Shown here one piece after another: positions 1 through 11,941 of a stretch of DNA of 64,000 bases; the first letter of the stretch is position 1, and each line of letters starts with the position of its first letter. The DNA lies in NCBI GenBank assembly GCA_007922305.1, contig ML677364.1, positions 17,940,260 through 18,004,259 on the forward strand, in the 5' to 3' direction. The notes under the pieces are model-generated. The model was not told where the DNA came from, made no database searches, and saw nothing but the letters and a program-made list of their open reading frames with translations. The translations under genes were made by a program, and so were the position numbers. The DNA comes from Dermatemys mawii (lineage: Eukaryota > Chordata > Testudines > Dermatemydidae).

Positions 1-1839
1 TCAAAATGAGATCACACAGTTACTGGCAACAAAAGTCAAACAGAAGATTGTGGCAGATCTGAAGTCAGCAGGATATTACTCTCTTATTCTGGACTGCACA
101 CCTGACATCAGCCATACGGAATAAATTATTTTGATGATGCGTTTTGTAACAACAAGAGAACCTAGTCAAAATGATCCTGCAACGGTGACTGTCAGAGAGC
201 ATTTTCTAGAATGTATTGGCATTGCTGATATTACAGGAGCTGATATGACAAATGTGCTTCTTAAAATGTTGGAAGATACGGGAATTGCGATAGTTGATAT
301 GAGAGGTCAGGGCTACAATAATGGTGCCAACATGAGAGGAAAAAACAGAGGCGTGCAATCACGGATCCAAGAGTTAAACCCTGGATCTTTATTTGTCCCA
401 TGCACTTCTCATTCATTGAACTTGGTGGTCAGTGATGCAGCATCAGCTTCTAGTGAGGCTGCTGAATTTTTTAATATAATTCAAAGCATCTATGTATTTT
501 TCTCTGCATCAACTCATTGATGACAAATTTTGAAGCAACGTCTGGAAACATCCTCTCTGACACTGAAACCACTGAGTGACACACAATGGGAAATTCAAGT
601 GGAGGTGATAAAGCCTATCAAACATGAAATTGGGAAGATAGATGATGCCATAGTTGCCATTATGGAGGATAATGCTATGACAGGAACTGTTCATGAGAGA
701 ACAGTGGTAGAGGGAAATGGAACCACCAGAAACATACATAACTTCAAATTTCTGTGTGGCTTAGTCTTGTGGCATGACATATATTGTTTGAAATAAATGT
801 TATAGGCAAGAGACTCCAAGGTGTTGACCTTGATATAGTTGAAGTAATGGAACAACTGGACAAAGCAAAGTCATACTTACAGTCCTACTGGTCAGATGAG
901 GGATTTCAAAATGTTCTGAAGAGTGCACAGAAGTTGGCAGAGGAACTTCACACTGAAGCTATTTTCCCACCCATTCAAGAATACAGTAGTCACTGAAGAA
1001 GACTACATTTTGATTACGAGGCATGGAGTAATCCCATAAGAGACTCCAAACAACAGTTCAAAGTTGAATTCTTTAACCAGGTGCTAGATTGTACAATACA
1101 GTCAGTTGAAGAACATTTCATACAGCTCAAGGAACACAGCAGTATATTTGGATGTTGTATGGTATTCAAAAATTCCTCACTATACCTAAAGATGACGTAA
1201 ACCAGTAACACAGGACAATAGGGACAGTGTTGACACAGGATCACATGCACGGTATTGATACGAGTGATTTAGGTGATGGACTGAAAGCCCTTTCAGGATA
1301 CATTTCAGCAAGATCAACTCCTGTTCTGGAATATATGTGCACAAATAAGATTACCATCCTCTTTCCAAATGCTTTTGTTGCTCTGAGCAAACTTCTAAGA
1401 GTTCCTGTAACAGTTGCCAGTGGAGAACGCAGCTTCTCCAAGTGAAGTTAATAAAAACAGATCTATGCTCCACAATGACACAGAAGAGGCTGGTCAGCTT
1501 TGCAATCATCTCAAAAGATTGTTGACCTTTAGGAAGCTATTCAAATCTTTGCAAGCAAGAAGGCACTTTGATTATTCAAACAGTGTTTACTATGCAGACA
1601 ATAAAAGTTACATTTGTAGTTCAGGCATTTGAAGGTTAAGTGTTAGTTAAATTTTTTGAAAAAAGGCATTTTAAGTTGTTTGTTTTCCTTTATTGGGGTA
1701 GGTAGCAGAGCAGTACCATGAGAGGAGTAGAACAGCAAAAAGGCAGAACTGAGACCTTTCAAAGTTTTGGCCCAAGTGAGATAGCATGGGGGCGTCATTT
1801 GAGCGCCTCCCTCAGGTGCCAAAATGTGGGCTGGCCCTG
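1..1839 (+). pseudogene. Dead hAT transposase relic (ZMYM/DUF4371-like) with 3' end
   Basis: Relic of a hAT-superfamily transposase, cut by the left window edge. Reading from base 2 it gives a DUF4371-type core with SAGYYSLILDCTPDISHTE, then a stop at 122-124, then MMRFVTTREPSQNDPATVTV and the segment CTSHSLNLVVSDAA. Tandem TGA codons follow STH at about 518-523 and the same frame continues with LKPLSDTQWE. A frameshift near 785 moves to the frame carrying NVLKSAQKLAEELHTEAIFP. A further frame holds VEFFNQVLDCTIQSVEEHF at about 1060. The C-terminal hAT dimerisation region (TPVLEYMCTNKITILFPNAF, then PVTVASGERSFSK) spans about 1310-1445 and is followed by another lesion. Non-coding sequence runs to GGCTGGCCCTG at about 1839, like a hAT terminal inverted repeat. 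At least four disabling lesions rule out function. A domesticated gene is unlikely for the same reason. Confidence 0.85.
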
Positions 1840-2929
1840 GCAAAAGGGGACTGAAGTGAAAGAATGACCTGCTGGAGCTCTGGGGCAATAAGAAGGTGAA
1901 GAATCTCCAGAGAGAAAGCTCTGGGGAGACTGCTGTATATCAAGGCAGGCATGGACTTAAAGCTAGCTCAAAAGGACCTGAGGTCTGAGCCCAGAGACAG
2001 GGCTAAATACTTGAACAAAGGCACAGGGATGGCCCTGTTGGACTTTACCCTGAAAGGGGTTTATCCATTTTAGACGTTGTGTGACTTCGTCATATTTAGA
2101 TCATTTTACCCCTAAAATGTGAAGTTATTTTTGTGATACTTTCTTTAATAGAAAATTGCCTTTTTATAGTTTTAAATTTTACATTGTGTTTGAATATTTT
2201 TAAAGAAATCAGTTATGTATAGTCACATTGCTGATTAACATGAATAGTACATTCATTCATGAATATTATATTTAGCCAATAAAGTGTTGTAAAGCTTTAA
2301 GAAACTGGCATATTTTACCTCAAATTAGCCTCCTTATTTATAATCCCTGTTACTCTCAGCCTAGTATATTCAGAAATTATAATCAGTGTACTGTGTGCTT
2401 TCCCCATAATCAGCAGCTCCTCCATCTCTGAGAAGCTAATCAGTAGCTGCTCAATTAAATCAAATGCTAAAGCACTATTTCTACTGAAATTTTCTGTGAA
2501 ATGGGAAGAGAAGGTGATAAACACAGATTTCATTAAAAGGTGCTGCAGTAATTTGGCTTTGGAGAAACAACAGAATATGTTCAAGATGTGTTAATGAGTC
2601 CTTTCCATCTCTAATTGTCAGGATTCTGGGATAACTTGAAATGTATTGTTTGAAGCAGCTCTTTTAATCAACTAACTATCTGCCATTTTACTCTCTGATT
2701 AGCAATCAAACAGTCTTTGAAGTTATAGGAAATAGCACTGATAGGCTGTTCTCCACTGATTTTTATTGTCTGTTATGTACTTTAAGTATCTTCTGTTGTT
2801 TTTGGCTACTTAGGTTAGTCAGCTCTGAGTGGGGTACTAAAAGCAGATTGACTTTGATTTTAAGAGGAGGTAATTCTATTTATTTGAGGAGAATACTGAT
2901 GTTTTATTTTCAGCATTGTGCATTACCTG
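1840..2929. other. Non-coding stretch, no gene seen
   Basis: Bases 1840-2060 look repeat-derived (purine-rich, ending in a GGACTTTACCCTGAAAGG block that I recall from chelonian LTR-like repeats), but I cannot set borders. From 2060 to 2929 the sequence is AT-rich with nothing recognisable on either strand. Short open frames here have no family resemblance. Confidence 0.4.
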
Positions 2930-4085
2930 TCACTTTAAATCTTGACATCAGTTGAGGGCTGTAAAACCCAAGCAAGCTTGAGCTCTTCCCATAATATGGC
3001 TTCCCTCCCGTGGCTTGCTAATCTTGAAACAGACATAATGATATAAAAAAAGAGAAACAAACATAAATAGAAACAAACAAATTGAACTTCAATCTCGCTG
3101 CCATGGTTACAAGGTGAACTGCACCTTAGATCCCTGTTAGCACTTCTTGAATGCACCCCTTGGGTGATATGCTTGGCTTCCTGCACCTCACCATGGGAGA
3201 AACCATGCAGTCCAACCACTCTTAAACTGGGTCTCTGGGCTGCAACCTCCCTGTTTACCAATTGTGTTAATGTGACAGGCCCAACTAGGTGTGGTATCTG
3301 TCCTCCCATTTCATCCAGAGACCTGTGGCCAGCAGGGTAGTTAAAGTAACTAAAACATGGCTTCTTCAAAACAAAGTATTACTTATTCATCCCCTAAAGA
3401 CACCAAGCACATAGCGCAAAGGGTAAAAACAGGAAAGGTTTATGTGTATATGTCCCCTTTTACTTAACCTTTAATCTTTCTTTAAAAGCTTTTGTGCATT
3501 TCAGCCCGGTTACCTCCACCAAGCTTGCCCCTGCTGCTTTCTACGTCTCTCTGTCTCTGTCTCCTTGCCAGCCAGTCAGCTTTCACTGACCCTCTGGTCA
3601 CTCAGGGTATGTCTACACTGCAATTAAAAACCTGTGCCTGGCCCAGGCCAGCTGACTTGGGTTCAGGCTAAGGTGCTGTTTAACTGTGGTATCAACATTT
3701 GGGCTCAGGCTGGAGCCTGGGCTCTAGGACCCTGCAAAGTGGGAGGGTCCCAGAGCTTGGCTGCAGCCTGAGTCTGAACATCTACACTGCAATTAAACAG
3801 CCCCTTAGCCCAAGCCCTGTGAGTCTTAGTCAACTGGACCAGCTATGGGTGTCTAATTGCAGTGTAAGCATACCCTCAGTCAACTCCCACCCTTTTCCAG
3901 GCCTGGTGTTCTCAAATGTTTAGAATCCTCCTTGCCTAGCCTTAGCCTTGAGATGAGTAAATCATTCTCAGCTTGTCTGGAGCCAGGTAGGGGATATTGC
4001 CCAATAAACATCTTCCCCATGTCATTGTTTTGCCTTTCCTCCTTGGTTTCTTTAACCATCCCTTTTTATATAACTCCATAGCTAG
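2930..4085. repeat. Unclassified interspersed repeat, split by a MITE
   Basis: The texture is that of an old retroelement body: cytosine-rich advertising-like blocks, a short A-rich run near 3045-3080, and no long coding frame. A hAT-like MITE (3603-3876) is inserted in it. The family name is not known to me and the borders are approximate. The longest frame (2935-3369, minus) resembles no protein I know and I read it as chance. Confidence 0.3.
3603..3876. mobile_element. hAT-like MITE with 'GGTATGTCTACACTGCAATTA' type ends
   Basis: A non-autonomous DNA transposon of about 274 bp. The left end CAGGGTATGTCTACACTGCA (3603-3622) is the inverted complement of the right end TGCAGTGTAAGCATACCCT (3858-3876) with two differences. 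The same inverted word recurs internally at 3782-3796. The flanks TCACTCA and TCAGTCA resemble a decayed target-site duplication. It encodes no protein. The 'GTCTACACT' end also appears in the elements at 26605, 28364 and 28491. Confidence 0.75.
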
Positions 4086-5571
4086 TAACCCGTGAAACAA
4101 ACATACAGAGGCAAATTCATCACAATTAATACAGATATTTCCTGGTTTGTTACAATCCCTAGTAGGTAGGGGGAGGGGGGAGGGAGAAGGAGGGGAGATG
4201 GGAGGCAAAATGTATTGTAGGAAAGAATGTTGAACCCCCATTAACATGAGAGAAAAATGTTGAAGAAACATCATCTATACCCTAATGTGGTACTGAAGAA
4301 AAAGATGAAAATATATAAAACCTTAAAGAAGTGCCTGTGCATTTCTCAGAAACTTTGGTATTCTAAGAACAAAGGACCAAGCACAAAAATGCAAGAGTTC
4401 AGAAACAGTCTACAAAAAGGGCATTTGCATAGTTCAGGATGAATAAGAGAGCTCTTTACCCTCTTTCAATTTGTCACCTGTGACCTTGGTTCTTTAATCT
4501 GTCTTTCTTTAGTGAAGAAGAATTCAAGGAATTTCACAGTTGCCTAAAAAAGAAATAGGAATAGGTGGTGTGGGCAGAGGGTGGGAAGGAGATGTTCCCT
4601 AAAAGAATATAATGGGGGAAACAATGGTGTATGGCGGTAGGAGGAAATAATATTCTTGTTCCTCTCAAATAGACCAAATTTTCTGTTGTAAGATCAAAGG
4701 TCTGTCTTAAAACTCATTGTTATTCCCTTGAGGATTAATGACACATATTTCCCCTGAATGAGAAGTACTGCCGTCTATCAGAGGCTTACAGCTACTTAGC
4801 TGCTAGTGTTCAGATCTCAGGATTTATGAAGTTCTTTATCACCAAGGCAGTGGTTTATATACAATATTGTGGAACTGTCACTCCCCTTAATGACTGCTAT
4901 AGAGACAGGCTATCCTCTCAGAGAGCCCCTAATTTGGGGAGATATAGCCCTCCAATTTTCCTGTGTTGTTTGATCCAAATACTGACTGTATCACTTACTC
5001 AAGAAAATAGCTATTAAATGAAGAGTGTCAGATGCCAGTTGCGGGGCCAGGTGCTGTCCAGTTCATATATTTACCCAGCACCCATGTCAATTTAACAATA
5101 CACTGTAGTCTAGCCCACTAGCAACAGAGAAAGCAGTGCTGCAGTGGCATCTCACTTTGCTCATGGAGCCAGGAGAGCACAGGGGAATTGTCTAGGATTG
5201 TGATTGTAGTCATGTGTAAAGAATTTGGTATAAAGAGAAAATGATGTCATCTGCCTCAACATGAAGTGCAGAGGCATAGAAATAGACTGATATGCTAGTC
5301 CATCTCCCTCCCCAATGTGAAGTGCTACTGCTGTCTCTGCAGAGATCAGAAAAAGGGTGACATGGGAGAGGAGAAAAAAGGCACAAAACCTGGAGGTGGC
5401 AAAGTATCAAAGCGTAGAAAACAGAAGGAGAGAAAGTAGTGGGGAATGCAGAAAAGAGAGAGGGGAGGGACAGTACAGCTACCGAAAAAGGAGGAGAGAA
5501 GAAAAGACAAACTGAATCTTATTTAGTCCTCACTGAGCAACATATTTGACACCTGTGTGTTAAGTATAGAT
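3877..5571. other. Non-coding stretch, no gene seen
   Basis: After the repeat flank (to about 4085) this is ordinary AT-rich DNA. It contains a purine run at 4166-4200 (G/A only, roughly 35 bases) and a longer purine-biased segment at about 5330-5515. No exon, RNA gene or recognisable repeat was found. Confidence 0.4.
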
Positions 5572-5767
5572 CAGGGATTGGCAGCCTTGGCATGCAGCAC
5601 TGCAGGGTAAGCACCCTTAGCAGGCCAGCCCCGCCAGTTTGTTTACTTGCTAGTTCGCCGATCGGGGATCCCACTGGCTGTGGTTCGCTGTCCTGGTCCA
5701 ATGGGGGCTGTGGGAAGTGGCGTGGTGCTTACCCTGAGGTGCCATGTGCCAAGGTTGCCAATCCCTG
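5572..5767. mobile_element. hAT MITE, family A, copy 1, perfect 8-bp TSD
   Basis: A 196-bp non-autonomous hAT element running from CAGGGATTGGCAGCC to GGTTGCCAATCCCTG, so the ends are inverted complements. It is flanked on both sides by GTATAGAT (5564-5571 and 5768-5775), the 8-bp duplication expected for hAT insertion. Subterminal GGGTAAGCACC / GGTGCTTACCC is also inverted. It is shorter than copies 2 and 3, which keep a further internal block, so this copy has probably lost one. Open frames inside are by-products of the inverted repeats. Confidence 0.95.
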
Positions 5768-7753
5768 GTATAGATCCTCCCAGTATCTGAGTAGTGTTGT
5801 TATAGCAACAATAATATCATTGTACTGTACATCATTTGTAGACTATAGAATGTTGTCAACTTTGTATTGTAGTTTTAGAAGAATAAATGCAATCTTTCTA
5901 TGGTCAAATTAAAATGTTGTTTTAATACTTTTTCCCTTGAACTTGTATTTAATTTTTTCTTACTACTAAACAATCTAACTATCCTCTTGGATTCCATTCC
6001 TTCTAGTATGCTGTATAGGAATTCCAGGCTAATTAAAATTAAGGTGATTTAGAGGTTTCAAAGTTCACACCTTCTTGAGTGCCACAGAGACAAGAATCTG
6101 CATCCTTTCTCATCAGGAAAGCTTAGCGAGAATTGTGGGCCAGAGAGGGGGCATGGTCAGTGGTAGCTGTCTGTTGCCTGGGTCCCCTGTATAGTAGAAA
6201 TTTCTGTTTAATTTTGTGTTCCATTCTCCTGAGAAAGAGGTCAATGGTTTAGACTCTAAGGGCCTGAGGCACAGTCCCTTGAAGGCAATGGAAGTCTTTC
6301 AACTGACTCCAAAGGATTTTGGGTCAAGTCCTTGGGAAACTGGACATGTGGTGGTAGACCTCAAAGAGAAATTTTAGGGATCTATCATTAGATAACAGAC
6401 ACTCACAAAAAACATTTTTTTGTTTGTAATTTCTCCCAGCATTTCTGCCTGTCATTTTACAATCTTCAAAGAGGATATTTGGATAGCTACATTAGCAGAT
6501 TTACCCTGAATATTACATTTCTGATGGTAAAAATATCAAGTTGCTATCTCTTTCATGTGCAAAGATACCCCTAAAAATATAATCCAGTGTAAACGTCTGT
6601 ATACCGATCACTAGGGTTGTAATCTTGACAATGATTTTTGCTAAAACTCACAGGTTATTCATGCTTCCTCAGAGCCCCCAGAAAACTGAGACAACTCCTT
6701 GTCAGCGACACTTAATCATCTGATTTATTTATAAAAATTGAGATTGTATTAATGCTTACTCATGCTAAAGCACAGTGGGGTGTTATCACAGGAGAGAAGA
6801 GTTAGAAGTACTCTTTTGGGAGAGCAGGCCAGGTGACGGTCATTTTTTATGTGGTTGAGAGTGGACTAGTGGCAAAGTGTTCTGCAGGCCTGGCAAAAAA
6901 AACTGTCTCGCTTTTTATGGTATCAGTGAATTCCTCTAAAACTCCTGACTTTCTGTACAATTCCCAGATTTAATCTGCTTTCGTTGTTGGCTACTTCTGT
7001 TGATCTTGAATCATAATTAGGTCTATAGGGATTCTTTAGAAATAGATCTTGTTTTGACAGATGCATATTTAAAGATTATGATAATTTTAACAATAATAAT
7101 ATTTAGTACTTACGTAGGAATCATCATCTTCAAAGTGCTTTCCAGAGGTTGCGAATTCTCACAACACTCCCATGAAGTAGTTAAACATTACATCTGTTTT
7201 ACTGATTCTGAATAAATGCCACTCAGCTGAACCTGCTCACAGTCCATTTCCTGTTCCCTGGCTCTCCCTCCAGGTGCAGTCTATGGAGTTAATAGACCTA
7301 CCTGGACACCTTCACCCCTTCTAGTCTTGTGTGGTGAACACCCTGTCACAGACCTTAGTAGTTGTTAGGTTAAAAAATGTTACTTCAGGAAATGATATAT
7401 CCACTGTTGAAAAGTGGACAGTGAATTACACAGCAATTCTTTTTCTCCAGACAGTTGCCAAAATACCCATTTGTACTGTAATAAAAAAATAATTAACTTG
7501 ATTTTAAAGATACTGCAGTTTATTAATCTGATAGGCTGAGTTAAAAATCTCTTGATTATGACTATTTTGATAGATTTCAAAACAGTTATAATTTTCTCTG
7601 AACCCAAAATAGATCATTGGGAGTTTAGTTGAGTGAATGGTGGCAATTTGTTTCGGAAGTTTCTCTGATTCTGAAGTTGATAAAGTAATAGTAATAATGT
7701 TAGGAAAGTGATAATTAGCAAAAGAAGTAACCTAAATGTATTAGTAAATAAAA
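5768..7753. other. Non-coding stretch with one L2/MIR-like scrap
   Basis: Mostly featureless AT-rich DNA. At 6240-6340 a decayed palindromic repeat can be made out (GGCCTGAGGCACAGTCCC with an inverted counterpart AAGGATTTTGGGTCAAGTCC). The only other call is the fragment at 7080-7210. Confidence 0.4.
7080..7210 (+). repeat. L2/MIR-like 3'-end fragment
   Basis: The order 'AATAATATTTAGTACTTA ... CAAAGTGCTTTCCAGAGG ... CTCACAACACTCCCATGAAGTAG ... TCTGTTTTACTGATTCTGAA' follows the conserved 3' region shared by L2 LINEs and MIR SINEs (caaagtgctt, ctcacaac, attttacagat). It is diverged and short, so it could belong to either family. Confidence 0.4.
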
Positions 7754-8427
7754 CGAGGACCTTAGCGACTAACAAGTTTATTTAAGCATAAGGTTTCATG
7801 GGGCTATAGCCCACTTCATCGGATGCATAGAATAGAGCAGAAATAAGATGTATTTATATACACATTGTATATTGACAGCTTCAAATCTTTAATAGAATGG
7901 CCAGGGAGACTGAGGTGTTCTCCTACTGTTTTTTCCTCCCTGGCCATTCTATTAAAGACTTGAAGGTGTCAATTTTAAAACAGAAAAACCTCTAAAACAG
8001 ACTCCAATGAGAAGCTGAAGAACTGGAATTAATTTTCAAATTGGACACTATCACCCAAGGGCTAAACAGAGATTGTGAATGGCTTTGTCATTACACTAAT
8101 TGAATGCATTTCCCTAGTTAAGTTCCCTTCAAACGTTCTTATCACCTGTCAGACACAGATCCATTACAAAAGGTTTTTCTCTCCTGTTTATAATGGCCCA
8201 TCCAAATTAAACAGCCTCTTAGAATTGGTATGGCAATGTACAACTTTTTTTTGCTTTCTGTGTATATAAATACATCTTACTTCTGTTCCATTCTATGCAT
8301 CTGATGAAGTGGGCTTATAGCCCATGAAAGCTTATGCTGAAATAAACTGGTTAGTCTCTAAGGTGCCACAAGTATTCCTCATTTTATTTATGGATACAGA
8401 CTAACATGGCTGCTAATCTTAAACCTG
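7754..8427. repeat. Inverted dimer of a Penelope-like (?) terminal repeat
   Basis: Two head-to-head copies of one retroelement end. The minus copy (7754-7908) and the plus copy (7936-8427) share GATGAAGTGGGCTATAGCCC, then CTTATGCT(T/G)AAATAAAC, then TTAGTCTCTAAGG. Their inner 38 bp (7871-7908 against 7936-7973) are inverted complements with two mismatches and a 27-bp spacer. The minus copy lacks about 290 bp that the plus copy keeps between 7974 and 8265. The plus copy ends with GATACAGACTAACATGGCTGCT, a tail I recall as very common in turtle genomes. Inverted terminal repeats are typical of Penelope-like elements, but the family assignment is inference. A hammerhead-like core lies at 8301-8332. 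Confidence 0.7.
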
Positions 8428-9723
8428 CCAAATGTATTAGTAATAATAAAGCTTCTATTAGGGTTGTGTCTAGAATCTCTAACAGAAATGGGAACCCTAC
8501 TGTGCTTGGTGCTGTACGTACATATCCTACGTCAGAACAGCATATAATCTAAATAAGTAAGGGACAAAGAAGCAATTATTCCCACCTGTAAACAATGGAA
8601 AAATGAGGCATAGAAGATTATGGGGCAGCTTTTTAGAGGGATTTAGGCATCCTTCTCCTATTGACTTCAGTGGGAGTTAGCCATCAAAATCACTTGCCCA
8701 AGATCATAGAGAAAGTTTGCGGCAGAACTGGGAAATGAACCAACAACATCTTCTGACTTGACGTTCAGTGTCTTAACCACAAGACTGCTCTTTCTCTAAC
8801 AAAATGTGTAGTTAGGATAACTGTATGCTAACTAATAACCAGTCTTGACTGAGGTTTTTAATGGGTCACTGAAGTCATTATTGTCGTCATTATACTGAAT
8901 TCCTGTTTCAGAGACATTAACATCTTGCCTTGTGGTTTGAGGATAATTAGTCCATGTTAGTTCACTGTATATCTCTCAGCTACGTTTGAATGTTATTTAA
9001 AATACAGAATTGTGTTTAATTTCCTCCATTTTTGCTGCCTTAAATTTAGCAAATTTGTTATATGTTATAGGCATCTTAAACTTCATTCTTTCATGTAAAA
9101 TGCCATAGCATGGTGGCAGTGTTTTACTGAAACCCCTCACCCAGTTAGCAATTGTGGATCTTGCTGGGGAAAACCCCAAATTCTAATGATATTGTTCATG
9201 GTACGAAAAAAAAATCCCGACCATCTGTTCTATACTCTGCTTTGGATGCTACACTCTGTTTTGGTCTATCTAGCCCCAGACTCTGCTATGCAGGCTGCAA
9301 ATCTCTATAAAAGTGATTCTCTGTCTATTCAACTCTGGGAGGTTGTCTGTTTCGAGTAAATCTCACTCTGAGATGTCAAGATGTTTTTACTTTGATAAAT
9401 GTTGAGGCTCAAATGGTAGAACTGTTTAGAAGACAATGTTATCACTTTGGTATAAACCTTTGGATTCACATTTATATATTGAAGGCTGCCAATGACCTTG
9501 GTACAAATTATTATATAAATAATACATAATAAATAAAACTGACATTTCTAATTCCATACAGTTTCTATTCACTATTGGTATTTTTAGCCTGAACTCTTAT
9601 GTATTTCTTTCAACAATATTGTACAGGTTTCTTGTGTGTCTTTGTTCTGTGTTTTTTTAACAAATAATTAAATAAAGAAAAGCATGTGTTGTGGATGATA
9701 AATCACAGTGTTTGAGGAAAAAT
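8428..9723. other. Non-coding stretch with one SINE
   Basis: Apart from the SINE at 8470-8800 and AT-rich microsatellite-like sequence near 9500-9540, nothing is recognisable. No splice-bordered coding segment of OCA2 was seen. Confidence 0.4.
8470..8800 (+). repeat. MIR/CORE-like SINE, interrupted
   Basis: Blocks in the order of a well-known amniote SINE family: GTGCTTGGTGCTGTACGTAC, ATAATCTAAATAAGTAAGGG, AAAATGAGGCATAGAAGATT, CACTTGCCCAAGATCATAGA, GCAGAACTGGGAAATGAACC and TCTTAACCACAAGACTGCTC. A segment at about 8620-8690 (CCTATTGACTTCAGTGGGAG) belongs to a different short repeat and has apparently been inserted. The Pol III promoter boxes are too decayed to call. Confidence 0.65.
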
Positions 9724-9785
9724 TGATCCTGAAAGCACTTCTACCTATGCTTATCTTTACCCACATGAGTAGTCTCATGGAGATG
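9724..9785 (+). repeat. Short 'GCATGCTTAA...CATGAGTAGT' repeat fragment
   Basis: GATCCTGAAAGCACTTCTAC, then CACATGAGTAGTCTCATGGA. It matches the layout of the better preserved copy at 41290-41360 (AAAGCACTTAAGTGCATGCT, then GCATGTGAGTAGTACC). The function and family name are unknown to me. Confidence 0.5.
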
Positions 9786-11845
9786 TGAGGGGACTTGGGG
9801 TGCAATCCAAACCAGTGAGGAATCTTCACCTGCCCTGAAGCCCTGGATTCCTCAGATGCTTTGCTGCTATAACTCCCAACCTGGGATGCTCACAATCAGT
9901 GTACAAACATGCAGGTTATACCTGAGTGTATGTGGTAGACAGCCCTTGTTCAGCAGCTGACCCCAGCAGCCTGTCTACTGCCCCACTGTCTTCCACCAGC
10001 CTATGTTACTATTTGCAGAGTGACCCCCAACAAACTCCCAGCCGTGTAAGGTTCAGCCCTCTCCTGGGTATTTCAGAGAAACAGTAAGGTTTCAATGTTT
10101 CTCTAAAGAGACAAAAGCACATCACAGTTTAACTGCAGTAGATTTAAACACCGCAGTGAGTTGGTTTATATTGATAGTAATACACCTCTATTAACAAAAG
10201 AAGATGGGTTTTTAAGTGAATTCATGTATAAGAGAAAGAGAGCTTTAAAAAGCAAAGAAAAGTGAAATCATGTTGAAAAGTTGAAAACATAATATAGCAA
10301 GATACAGGCTTTGTTCATGATAGTTCCTCTCACCAATCTTCTTCCCAGCCATGAATGACTTTCAGTCAGCATCTTCCACAGAAGCACATGGTGCTGTTTT
10401 CCCTTGTCTTCCTAGGTAAAAGATCTTTGCCTACACAAGTTTCTCACCTATATTCAGTTCTCAAGTGGAGGCATGGATCAGTGTTCACAGCACATCTTCA
10501 TCTGTACTTGTCCCGGGACGGGGAAGCTAATGATCCAACAGGTGGACCAAATTCAGTGGTGAATCCTGGTCACATACCACTTGAGGCACATTGTGCAAAT
10601 GCTAAGAAGTTGTTCCCAGGAACTTCAGCTCCCCCTTGGTTGAAGGACCCATCTTTCTCAGCTTGCAAGTGCTCTGTTTCCTGGTGTCTATCTAGTGATG
10701 GGTACCAAAGATGACTTCTCTACTTGCTTATGTCTTCCAAAATTCAGTGACTTTGTTTCAAGGCAGGATGACCTCATGCCTTTCTTCCCATCCTGTCAGC
10801 TTCCCCCTGTATGTAAATGGATCTTCTATTGTTTTGATTCCACCATGCTGAATTTACATAGGAGACAGGTAAATAGTTGCCTCCTCTCCTGCCTGGATGG
10901 GAACCTCTTTCTCCCTGTTTAGCCACAGACTTTAAAAACATGTTAAATACCCATATTTTCTCATATAGTGTTAATACACACATTTCACAAAATTAATCGC
11001 CAGTGTCATTAGCGTTCAGAAAAAAAGCTCATGGTACACTTTTATAATACAGTAATATTGTATACAACCAGTTGATTCAATTGCTTATCACTTGAGGTTC
11101 AGCCTCCATCTTTAGAGCCCGGTAGACCTTTAAAGTTGAGTGTTCTGTGGATTACCACTCAAAGTAAAGTTTATTTGAGCTGTGAAGAAGGCAAGATGGA
11201 GTCTGATGGTGAAGAAAGCTCCATGCTCTTTCTTTCCCCACTTATTAGGTAAACCAAGCTATTAAGCTAATATGTAAAAATGGACCTTCATTGTCTTTGC
11301 CTGAAGATTGAGCTGGTCAAAGAATCGAATATGCATTCCTTTGTCTAAGGAAGACTTGTTTATGAACTTCCCATGACATGCCTGGTTTAAACCTACTTTA
11401 GTCAGAATTCTTGTATATATCCATAACTCTTAATACAGGGATTGGCAACCGTGGCACACGGCACCGCAGGGTAAGCACCCTTAGTGGGCCCCGCCGGTTT
11501 GTTTACTGGCTGGTTCACCAATCGCGGCTTCCACTGGCCGTGGTTCACTGCTCCGGTCCAATGAGGGCTGCAGGAAGTGGCACAGCGCCGCTTCCCACAG
11601 CCCCCATTGGACTGGGATGGCAAACCGACAAGTAAACAAGCCGGCGGGGCCTGCTGAGGGTGCTTACCCTGCTATGCCGTGTGCCAGGGTTGCCGATCCC
11701 TGTCTTAATACCTACCATGGACATACATCATGCAAGAATGTTAATGATAGTAAACGATTAGTTTCAAATGATACCTCACAAGGCATGTTTTGTACAAAGA
11801 TTATTACAATAATGTGTAAGATGTGAATATCCGGGATGCTCAGGG
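9786..11845. repeat. Retroelement-like interspersed repeat, split by hAT copy 2
   Basis: A long body I recognise by recall as a common turtle retroelement (blocks GTGTAAGGTTCAGCCCTCTC, AGATACAGGCTTTGTTCATG, AAAGATCTTTGCCTACACAA, TGAATTTACATAGGAGACAG, TATTTTCTCATATAGTGTTA). It continues beyond the hAT MITE at 11436-11702 with AATGATACCTCACAAGGCAT. No gag, protease or polymerase frame is visible, so class and borders are inference. The frames at 10355-10714 and 10695-10922 fall inside it and carry no known domain. Confidence 0.5.
11436..11702. mobile_element. hAT MITE, family A, copy 2, perfect 8-bp TSD
   Basis: A 267-bp element from CAGGGATTGGCAACCGTGGC to GTTGCCGATCCCTG, flanked by TCTTAATA on both sides (11428-11435 and 11703-11710). 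Almost the whole element folds on itself: GGGTAAGCACCCT pairs with AGGGTGCTTACCC, and GGGCCCCGCCGGTTTGTTTAC pairs with GTAAACAAGCCGGCGGGGCC. It is inserted in the retroelement-like repeat around it, so it is younger than that repeat. Confidence 0.97.
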
Positions 11846-11941
11846 TTTCAGGAGTTCAACAGGGGCTAGCCATGTGAATAAAGATAAGCATGATCATAAA
11901 TGTTTGCAAGATCAGGACCTTAAACTTATTTGGTATTGTTG

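Noticed and set aside
1..1640. Idea that the hAT-like frames are a domesticated ZMYM gene
   Set aside because: In-frame stops, tandem stops and frameshifts throughout, with a transposon end at about 1839.
2935..3369. 144-codon minus-strand frame
   Set aside because: Inside a repeat-like region, no recognisable domain, ends in a low-complexity stretch.
10355..10922. Two overlapping plus-strand frames of 119 and 75 codons
   Set aside because: They fall in a retroelement-like repeat and carry no gag, pol or env motif.
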